In this document: positions 58,201 through 64,000 of the stretch, one piece after another
How the letters are laid out: the number at the start of each line of letters is the position of its first letter
Position numbering within the stretch: position 1 is the first letter of the stretch
Origin: Hypomesus transpacificus
Taxonomy: Eukaryota; Chordata; Actinopteri; Osmeriformes; Osmeridae
Direction: 5' to 3'
DNA length: 64,000 nt
Assembly (NCBI RefSeq): GCF_021917145.1
Contig: NC_061078.1
Location: forward strand, 879,895-943,894
Made by a program: the position numbers and the translations under genes
Notes under the pieces: generated by a model
Seen by the model: the letters and a program-made list of their open reading frames with translations, nothing else
Databases searched by the model: none
What the model was told of the DNA's origin: nothing

Positions 58201-61200
58201 GGTGCAAACATGCTTTAGGATTTGAGAAGTTGAACAACAACAAGTGCAAACTTGAACATACTGAAGCACAGGCAAAGTCCCTGATGCTGTGGTCACATAG
58301 AGTGCTTCCTGTCTGGCTGTTGTCAAGGAGACGCTGAAGTGCTGAGCTTAAGTAAACAAAGTGAGACCCAAAGATGAGAATATTCAAGAAATGAACAATA
58401 TATTAATTAAATAATTGGGTACATTAATCTATAAATAATTGAGTAAAAACAAATCAGAGTTCCTACCTGTCCACCCCAGCACAGATCTCCGTCTCTGTGG
58501 ACAACAGACGACATCATGAGCTAGTACCACCACTGGTTCATCATGAGCTAGTACCACCGCTGGTTCATCATGAGCTAGTACCACCACTGGTTCATCATGA
58601 GCTAGTACCACCACTGGTTCATGATGATCTCACTGTGTTGTTTGACAGTCAGGTGACCAATAGGGGATGTCTTACCGTTGTAGGATGTGATGCTGCAGTC
58701 TCCACTGTAGACGATGCAGCCTAAACAACACGGACAAGAAACAAGCTGTGTCAGACAGGAAACAGGAAACAAGCCGTGTCAGACAGGAAACAGGAAACAA
58801 ACTGTGTCAGACAGGAAACAGGAAACAAGCTGTGTCAGACACGAAACCTGTTTACTGTCTGACATGGCTTGTTGGGGTCAGGGGTTAAGGTTAGGGTCAG
58901 AGGTTAGGGTTACCTTGTGGTGCCTGCTGTAGCAGAGCTATCTTGCTGGAGGATACAACAGCTTCCACTGCTAGAGGGACTGTGGGCATGGCTATGTCCA
59001 GACGGCCGATACTGGGGACAGAGAGGTGGTCAGGGTAAGGGTCGGGATAGGGGCCAGGGTAAGGGTCGGGATAGGGGCCAGGGTAAGGGTCGGGATAGGG
59101 GCCAGGATAGGGGCCAGGGTCAAGGTTAGGGTCTGGTCAGGGTAAGATTCAGGGAAAGGGTGGGGGTTGAGGTTCGGGTGGGGGTCAGTGTTCGAGGATA
59201 CTCTGCGATGGATGGAACTTACATGGTCCTATAGGAGGAGCAGGGGACGGTCATCTGCAAAAAAGGAGAGAAGTTCCTGTTGTCAAGCCAACTCCCACAT
59301 CCTTTCCTCAACTGAACTACATCAACAGCAAAGCTAGAAATAGCTACCCCTGACCCTTGAACCCTGCCCCCCAAAACAACCACATCCGGACGCAGCAGAG
59401 TGTTAGAGCACAGAAAGATCGTTCGCACCTCCTGAGACATGTTGACGAGGTGTAGCAGGACTTCTGGAAGCTTCCTCTCTTCTGGGGACTCAGTCAGGAA
59501 GTCAAACACTCTGTTGATGACATCATCTTTCTCTGGAGGAACAGGAAGAGGAAGCAGCAGCAGCTCTGCAGTCTGGTGTGGAGACAGGACCTCCAGGGCC
59601 TCCAGCTGCACACCACAGAAGAAGACACACTTCAGAACACAAACCAACACAGCGTGTCCACACCTTGCCTGGTGGGTCTAAGCAGGGGTGGTGGAGGAGT
59701 CTTGGAGAAGATGTACCGGGGAGAAGAGAGGGTTTGTGGCCAACAGGTCCCTGAGGGTCACCAGCACGGAGAAAGCCCCCCAGTTGCTCCTCAGCCAGTC
59801 TGTACTGCTGTTGGAGCTGGACACACATCCAGGCTCTGCAGGGGAGACAGCAGGATGGAGACGTCGAGAGACACAGGTCAGTAGAGTCAACATGTCGGTA
59901 GTCCACTTTAGTCGTGTAGGGAGAGAACCCAGGTTGCCTGCTCCTTACCTGAGGAGTTCCTGGTCAGGAAGGGCTGGATGAAGTATCTGACCACCAGCTC
60001 TCGTCTGCTTTGGTCCATGAGCTGGGACTGACGGCTCAGCTCCATCACACTGGAAGAACACAATAACATCTGAACAACAATTACCATTTCCTGACAACAA
60101 CAAATGTGTTCCTACTGGAGACCTACATGTGCTGGTCACTACTGTGTTCCTACTGGAGACCTACATGTGCTGGTCACTACTGTGTTCCTACTGGAGACCT
60201 ACATGTGCTGGTCACTACTGTGTTCCTACTGGAGACCTACATGTGCTGGTCACTACTGTGTTCCTACTGGAGACCTACATGTGCTGGTTACTACTGTGTT
60301 CCTACTGGAGACCTACATGTGCTGGTCACTACTGTGTTCCTACTGGAGACCTACATGTGCTGGTCACTACTGTGTTCCTACTGGAGACCTACATGTGCTG
60401 GTCACTACTGTGTTCCTACTGGAGACCTACATGTGCTGGTTACTACTGTGTTCCTACTGGAGACCTACATGTGCTGGTCACTACTGTGTTCCTACTGGAG
60501 ACCTACATGTGCTGGTAGGAGGAGCAGCTGAGGTTCCTGCTGGAGAGGCAGTGGAGGAACCTTCCTGATGCTGACGGCAGGAAGAGCCTCAAACGCCCTG
60601 AGAACCACCTCATGATGACATCACTGTCTCTCAGCTGATCCTCGCTCAGCAAGGACACTCTCATCTCTCCAATCACGTCCAGCGCCGTCGATACTGACGG
60701 ACCAATCACGCTCATGTTCTAGGAGACAGAAGAGAGCACAAGGAGAGGAGAAGAGACAGTCTTGAACAAAACATATTTGGCAAATCATTGGAACAAATTG
60801 TGGTCTGTGTCAGAGATATATGTGGCCTGTATCAGAGATATATGTGGTCTGTAGCAGAGATATATGTGGTCTGTATCAGAGATATATGTGGTCTGTATCA
60901 GAGATATATGTGGTCTGTATGAGAGATATATGTGGTCTGTAGCAGAGATATATCCGATACTGTATATCCGGTCTGTACCATGCTGGAGAGGAGGTCCAGG
61001 GCCTGGTCCAGGCCAGCGGACGCTCTGGTGAGGAACAGTTTCCAGGTCTCCCGAGGGTACGAGGAGTTTCCAGCCAGCCAACACCTCAGCAGCCTGGACA
61101 GCTGCTCTGCTGTAAGCTCCTTTAGCTGCGGGGAGGACACCACTCGTCACATCACTCATCCTGACCATCACTTCTAACACCTTGTTTACCTGGTCCTAAC

Positions 61201-64000
61201 TGTATGCAGGCACTGTGTTGATGGATAATATACATACATATACATACATATACAACACGACACTAAACGTTTCAAGTTTTTGTCAACTTTTTTTAGTGTA
61301 CTTTTCTTTTTTTTCTTTGAGATCATGCCCCAAATACAGATGAAAACTTAACTTAAGTAACGAGTCTGGCTTGAACATTTAATTAAAAAGTACAGATATT
61401 TGTGTAAAAAATGCAAGGAGTGAAAGTAAAAAGTTGTCAGAGAAATAAATAGTAACGTAAAGTACTGATACTAAAAAAATCTATTTAAGTAGTCAGGTGG
61501 CTGAGCGGTTAGGGAATCGGGCTAGTAATCAGCAGGCTGCCGGTTCGATTCCCGACTGTACATAATGACGGTGTGTCCTTGGGCAAGGCACTTCACCCTA
61601 CTTGCCTCGGGGGGAATGTCCCGGTACTGACTGTAAGTCGCTCTGGATAAGAGTGTCTGCTAAATGTAAATGTAAGTAGATTCCAATCTCTGGTCAGGAG
61701 AGCATTTATTGGCTGCTGCAGTTTAGGCTCCTCCTACCTGAGCACAGGCATACTGTGTGATGGTGAAGTCACAGAGAACAGATGATTGGTTCCCCGTATC
61801 TAGGCGCTGCTGGAGGGCGGAGCTACAACACAAGACAGACAGGAGCAATCAATTGTCAAACCCACAACCAAGACCTTTTTTAACATTAGGTCTTGTGATT
61901 CACAAGCCATAATACAACATGTTTTATTGAACCTATAGTCATACAACTAAACTAAATGACCTGGTATAACACTGAGATTATATGACAAGTGGTGTACACT
62001 GGTAAACTGAACAAGGTTGATTGTTCTGTGATTGGCTAACTGGTCTGAACAGGATCTCACCTGTCCACCCCAGCACAGACTCTGGTTGCTAAAACACACC
62101 AAAGAAATGCAGAGTTAAGAGTTACAATGTGGTTGGTTTGGACTATTTAATAGAAGGACATGATTATTTGAGTCTGGTATTGATGTTTACTACAGTGAAG
62201 GTCTAACTGGAATTGATGTTTACTACAGTGAAGGTCTAACTGGTATTGATGTTTACTACAGTGAAGGGCTAACTGAAGTAACTTACCGTTGTGAGAATAT
62301 ACTAGACACTGGGGGTTTACCGGTACCAGAACACAACCTAGAGGTCAAATACATTTGACAAGACGTTAAGTATGTTGATATTTCATTGGATTTATTCAAC
62401 ATTTTAAACTAATTTGTGCTCGCTATCAGCAAGGCATGCTATTGTTAGCTCACATACTGTATATATTATTAATTTACTATCATACAAAACCTAAATGGTC
62501 CCACGTTTTGCACAAAGTTGAACATTATGGACATTTGGGAATACCTTTACTGGTTTGGAGGTGATGTAATTAAACAAACTGCTCCAGCTGAAGAATCTGC
62601 AAGGACACTTCACAATTCCCCCAGAAATGGTACCCTCTCTTGTTTAAAAGAGTCATTTTGATGCTGTCGAACAGTCATCCATGATTGGAACCTGCTTGAA
62701 CAAAACAGCAACAGAATTCTCTCCTGACTCACCTATTGGAGTAGATTCTGTGAGGTCATAGATTGCAGACCAGATCATTGGCTGCATCTGGTTGGGGAGG
62801 CGGATCATGGAGTCGTACAGCCTCTTGAAACTGTTCAAACCACAAAACTAAACTGTTAGACCAAGAGGACTACCACTAGATGGGAAGTCCATAGGGTCTT
62901 AAAACAAGAATGACTCATCACAAGACTGTGGTTCTTTGCCACCTCTGCCACACCTGGCTCACTAGTAATCACTAGGCCAAAAGACTCTCATTCTCCTCCC
63001 TGTGGCGTGACTTACATTGTCTGGTACACGGGGCAGCTAACTGGAATCTGAAGACAAGGAGCACACAGGAACATCATCACCTCAATGGTAATCATGCTAT
63101 GTATCTACCATATTTAATAACATTTCTTGACAATACCTTATCAGGGATTAAAATGAAGTATCATTGCAGTTCATGGAAAGGTGGGGGAGTGAATGAGATG
63201 AAAACAGAGTTACCTCCTGGGCAATCTTCACAAGGTGTAGCAGGACTTCTGGAAGCTTCCTCTCTTCTGGGGACTCAGTCAGGAAGTCAAACACTCTGTT
63301 GATGACATCATCTTTCTCTGGAGGAACAGGAAGAGGAAGCAGCAGCAGCTCTGCAGTCTGGTGTGGAGACATGACCTCCAGAGCCTCCAGCTGCACACCA
63401 CAGAAGAAGACACACTTCAGAACACAAACCAACACAGTGTGTCCACACCTTGCCTGGTGGGTCTAAGCAGGGGTGGTGGAGGAGTCTTGGAGGAGATGTA
63501 CCGGGGAGAAGAGAGGGTTTGTGGCCAACAGGTCCCTGAGGGTCACCAGCACGGAGAAGGCCCCCCAGTTGCTCCTCAGCCAGTCTGTACTGCTGTTGGA
63601 GCTGGACACACATCCAGGCTCTGCAGGGGAGACAGCAGGATGGAGACGTCGAGAGACACAGGTCAGTAGAGTCAACATGTCGGTAGTCCACTTCAGTCGT
63701 GTGGGGACAGAACCCAGGTTGCCTGCTCCTTACCTGAGGAGTTCCTGGTCAGGAAGGGCTGGATGAAGTATCTGACCACCAGCTCTCGTCTGCTTTGGTC
63801 CATGAGCTGGGACTGACGGCTCAGCTCCATCACACTGGAAGAACACAATAACATCTGAACAACAATTACCATTTCCTGACAACAACAAACGTGTTCCTAC
63901 TGGAGACCTACATGTGCTGGTCACTACTGTGTTCCTACTGGAGACCTACATGTGCTGGTCACTACTGTCTTCCTACTGGAGACCTACATGTGCTGGTTAC
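41301..64000 (-). CDS. Giant mesothelin-like GPI-anchored glycoprotein, 49 exons, 5' incomplete
   Basis: Member of the mesothelin/stereocilin/otoancorin superfamily. Exons 5'->3': 63734-63834, 63502-63620, 63214-63390, 63016-63047, 62733-62830, 62287-62337, 62061-62088, 61738-61822, 60979-61125, 60507-60718, 59949-60049, 59717-59835, 59429-59605, 59223-59254, 58914-59011, 58676-58720, 58467-58494, 58262-58346, 57581-57763, 57258-57469, 56992-57095, 55068-55186, 53314-53469, 52970-53187, 52571-52656, 52248-52384, 51883-52008, 51563-51753, 51270-51358, 51024-51151, 50710-50841, 50212-50289, 49900-50118, 49593-49763, 49141-49290, 48925-48974, 48693-48822, 48043-48128, 47754-47883, 47412-47602, 46893-46983, 46658-46778, 46053-46249, 45490-45645, 44686-44819, 44259-44398, 43835-43929, 41492-42128, 41301-41383. 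Phases join throughout. [29 protein letters not shown] and [12 protein letters not shown] match mesothelin. Many N-x-S/T sites. One in-frame TAG ends the exon at 50710. Confidence 0.82.
41510..41895 (-). repeat. Coding 12-bp minisatellite: (Gly-Pro/Ser-Thr-Ala)n stalk
   Basis: About 30 units translating to GPTA or GSTA, in frame inside the penultimate exon between the mesothelin core and the GPI exon. A Thr/Ser/Pro-rich stalk of this kind is expected to be heavily O-glycosylated. Copy number is likely polymorphic. Confidence 0.9.
42262..43862 (-). repeat. 1.6 kb array of ~34 copies of a mesothelin-like exon donor junction
   Basis: On the gene strand each 40-55-base unit reads ACCAGCCTCAGTCTGGACAC, then TGTCCTGGTACACACAC: the last ~28 coding bases of the exon ending at 43835 plus its donor GTAC and a (CA)n run. 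The intron is almost nothing else. Confidence 0.96.
44020..44266 (-). repeat. Array of nine copies of the donor junction of exon 44259-44398
   Basis: Units of 22-38 bases read AGCCATACCTGGGTACACAC on the gene strand: the exon end (CCA TAC CTG G) plus donor GTAC and (CA)n. The genuine copy is at 44259. Confidence 0.93.
44825..45290. repeat. CACAGGCGAACACAGACACA minisatellite beside an acceptor
   Basis: About 18 units of roughly 24 bases directly upstream (gene strand) of the exon starting at 44819. It contains no coding sequence; it supplies GTGTGTTCGCCTGTGTGTG before the acceptor. Confidence 0.92.
45765..46085 (-). repeat. Array of nine copies of the donor junction of exon 46053-46249
   Basis: Units of 36-40 bases read CCTGAGCATCATACTGAACA, then CAGACAGGTAGGAACA: the exon's last ~30 bases (CTG AGC ATC GTA CTG AAC AAA CTC AGA CAG) and donor GTAGGA. 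Several copies mutate the donor to GCAGGA. Confidence 0.94.
46272..46605. repeat. 20-bp minisatellite (CAGTCAGACTGTGTTTACTT)
   Basis: About 16 units of 20 bases with variants TATGA, TTTGA, ACTGC and ACTTC. Intronic; no exon sequence. Confidence 0.95.
46710..46727 (-). other. Putative furin cleavage site RRKRRR in the mesothelin-like protein
   Basis: The polybasic run follows LINNSLS and precedes [11 protein letters not shown]. Human mesothelin precursor is cut by furin after RPRFRR just before the mature domain. Here the site lies a comparable distance upstream of the mesothelin-matching part, so processing into an N-terminal fragment and an anchored C-terminal part is plausible. Confidence 0.65.
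47050..47395. repeat. Purine-rich (GGAGGAGA) tract in an intron
   Basis: G/A-only repeats with AGAGGAGAGG and GAGGAGGAGGG blocks, mutually similar over 40-60 bases. Confidence 0.92.
47639..47745. repeat. (GT)n microsatellite in an intron
   Basis: GT runs with a few GA and TTT interruptions between exons 47412-47602 and 47754-47883. Confidence 0.9.
48366..48730 (-). repeat. Array of ~10 copies of the donor junction of exon 48693-48822
   Basis: Two copies nearest the exon carry AGAGAGTCACCCTGCTGGAG and ACACAGGTAGGGGGAG (about 38 bases of exon end plus donor GTAGGG). The more distal copies keep only GGAGACACAGGTAGGGGGAG with purine filler. All read into the intron. Confidence 0.93.
49325..49560. 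repeat. 24-bp minisatellite (AAGGTGTGACACCTGGGGAA)
   Basis: About ten units. On the gene strand each contains TCTTCCCCAGGTGTCAC, a good acceptor look-alike, in the intron before the exon starting at 49290. Confidence 0.92.
50300..50710. repeat. Purine tract (50318-50405) and GTGTGTGATGGTGTGTGTGT repeats
   Basis: Intron between exons 50212-50289 and 50710-50841: G-rich GGAGGAGGGG sequence, then 24-28-base units of TGTGTGATGG / TGTGTGATAG that end at the donor of the 50710 exon. Confidence 0.88.
52030..52247. repeat. CCTCCCTCCCTG repeats in an intron
   Basis: C/T-rich repeats CCTCCCTCCCTGCCTCCCTG between exons 51883-52008 and 52248-52384. Confidence 0.88.
52660..52960. repeat. (GA)n-rich repeat in an intron
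   Basis: GAGAGAGGGAGGTAGAGAGA units between exons 52571-52656 and 52970-53187. Confidence 0.88.
53455..54930 (-). repeat. 1.45 kb array of ~35 copies of an acceptor junction
   Basis: On the gene strand each 36-40-base unit reads TAGTAACAGTGTGTGTGTCA, then CCAGATGGAGGCTGTGAG: the 3' splice site plus the first ~14 coding bases of the exon starting at 53469 (ATG GAG GCT GTG AG). The array fills the intron upstream of that exon. Confidence 0.95.
55275..56933. mobile_element. Tc1/mariner transposon, complete ends, 1,659 bp
   Basis: TA target duplications (55273-55274 and 56934-56935) flank inverted repeats of about 220 bases starting CAGTGCCCTCCAAAAGTATT. Each repeat carries the outer and inner direct repeat CAAAAGTATTGGAACA, the IR/DR layout of fish Tc1 elements. 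It lies in the intron between exons 56992-57095 and 55068-55186 of the mesothelin-like gene, in antisense orientation to it. Confidence 0.96.
55644..56679 (+). pseudogene. Tc1-type DD34E transposase, inactivated
   Basis: Starts at ATG 55644 with an N-terminal paired-like helix-turn-helix region ([20 protein letters not shown]) and a GRPRK-type hook. A -1 frameshift near 56065-56080 moves the frame just before VLWTDETK. The first catalytic Asp (WTDE), second Asp (QQDNDPKH) and Glu (DLNPIEH) are all present. A TGA at 56443-56445 interrupts the second frame where the family normally has Trp. With only these two obvious lesions, the copy is fairly young. Confidence 0.93.
57770..58172. repeat. 33-bp purine-rich minisatellite (GAGGACGGGGACAGGGGGAG)
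   Basis: About 12 units, ending exactly at the acceptor of the exon starting at 57763. On the gene strand it makes a long C/T tract. Confidence 0.93.
58500..58625. repeat. Minisatellite (CATCATGAGCTAGTACCACC)
   Basis: Four and a half units of about 31 bases just upstream (gene strand) of the 28-base exon at 58467-58494. Confidence 0.92.
58740..59135. repeat. Short tandem repeats around exon 58914-59011
   Basis: 58740-58850: four 28-30-base units of GACAGGAAACAGGAAACAAG. 59030-59135: six 18-26-base units of AGGGTAAGGGTCGGGATAGG. Both are intronic. Confidence 0.85.
60105..60525 (-). repeat. Array of 11 copies of the donor junction of exon 60507-60718
   Basis: A 38-base unit, nearly identical between copies, reads ACCAGCACATGTAGGTCTCC on the gene strand: the exon's last 10 bases (ACCAGCACAT) and donor GTAGGT, then AGTAGGAACACAGTAGTG. 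The same array begins at 63895 in the duplicated copy. Confidence 0.96.
60795..60958. repeat. 22-bp minisatellite (GTATCAGAGATATATGTGGT)
   Basis: Seven units directly after the donor of the exon ending at 60979. The first intron bases (GTACAGACCGGATATA) resemble the unit, so it may derive from the intron start. Confidence 0.9.
61250..61487. repeat. Dispersed repeat, second copy of the 23345-23830 element
   Basis: Shares ACACGACAC, GAGATCATGCCCCAAATACA and AAAGTACTGATACTAAAAAA with the pde4c intron copy. It ends at the SINE that follows. Confidence 0.65.
61494..61676 (+). mobile_element. tRNA-derived SINE in the mesothelin-like gene
   Basis: The best-preserved copy of the family: CAGGTGGCTGAGCGGTTAGG (A box), GGTTCGATTCCCG (B box), TTGGGCAAGGCACTTCACCC and the tail GTCGCTCTGGATAAGAGTGT. 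Confidence 0.92.
63234..64000. repeat. Near-identical duplicate of 59449-60215
   Basis: The two stretches align without gaps at a constant offset of 3,785 bases and differ at only scattered sites. They span three exons with their introns and the start of the 38-bp junction array. Outside the left limit (63233 / 59448) similarity drops abruptly. The duplicate continues past the window end. Confidence 0.95.

Larger units (their letters stand above)
57258..63834 (-). other. Two 10-exon repeat units of the mesothelin-like gene
   Basis: Exon lengths from the 5' side read 101-119-177-32-98-51-28-85-147-212 (63834 to 60507) and then 101-119-177-32-98-45-28-85-183-212 (60049 to 57258). A third, divergent unit follows with 104-119. 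Unit landmarks: an exon ending FLTRNSS, one with [20 protein letters not shown], one with [20 protein letters not shown], a tiny exon ending SSYRT, a 28-base exon encoding [18 protein letters not shown], an LTAEQL exon, and an exon with LSCSSYQH. Introns keep the same phases between units, so the gene grew by duplicating a whole exon block. Confidence 0.88.

Noticed and set aside
61494-61560. Functional tRNA gene
   Set aside because: A and B boxes are present, but the sequence is the head of a SINE repeated four times in the window, with no acceptor-stem pairing or tRNA 3' end.

Overview
This is vertebrate nuclear DNA, almost certainly from a teleost fish. The genes are intron-rich, with GT-AG introns and AATAAA signals. 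tRNA-derived SINEs with the typical fish 3' tail, a Tc1 transposon and inverted-repeat DNA transposons are scattered through it, and (CA)n/(GT)n microsatellites and minisatellites are unusually dense. I cannot name the species. There is one 100-N assembly gap (20972-21071).

Layout: (1) 184-360, + strand, last coding exon of mad1l1. (2) 361-8232, repeat-dominated: a MITE-like element (3745-4327) and a 2.3 kb minisatellite ending 13 bases from the elfn1 stop codon. (3) 8233-13048, - strand, elfn1, read here as five coding exons. (4) 13.05-20.97 kb, no recognised gene; transposons and long minisatellites. (5) 21072-24961, + strand, 3' half of a PDE4 phosphodiesterase (best match pde4c), its 5' part lost in or beyond the gap. 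(6) 27349-34240, - strand, gga2 (16 exons). (7) 34632-38429, - strand, ears2 (10 exons), 391 bases upstream of gga2 in the same order as the human GGA2-EARS2 pair. (8) 39184-40167, + strand, a short LITAF-domain gene. (9) 41301 to the window end, - strand, 49 exons of a very large mesothelin-like gene (5' incomplete) that ends in a mucin-like stalk and a GPI-anchor signal exon and upstream consists of repeating 10-exon units.

Most striking pattern: many minisatellites are tandem copies of an exon-intron junction. In pde4, gga2, ears2 and the mesothelin-like gene, arrays of 2 to about 35 copies carry a piece of exon plus its genuine GT donor or AG acceptor, so each gene holds series of decoy splice sites. 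Three other minisatellites start at or next to a stop codon (elfn1, gga2, LITAF-like). Many introns also begin or end directly in (CA/GT)n or poly-C. Together this suggests local expansion seeded at splice sites.

The genes are independent eukaryotic units: synaptic adhesion (elfn1), mitotic checkpoint (mad1l1), cAMP hydrolysis (pde4), Golgi-endosome sorting (gga2), mitochondrial translation (ears2), endolysosomal membrane protein (LITAF-like) and a cell-surface glycoprotein (mesothelin-like). Exon limits were set by hand from GT/AG sites, reading-frame continuity and remembered family sequences; no alignment was run.
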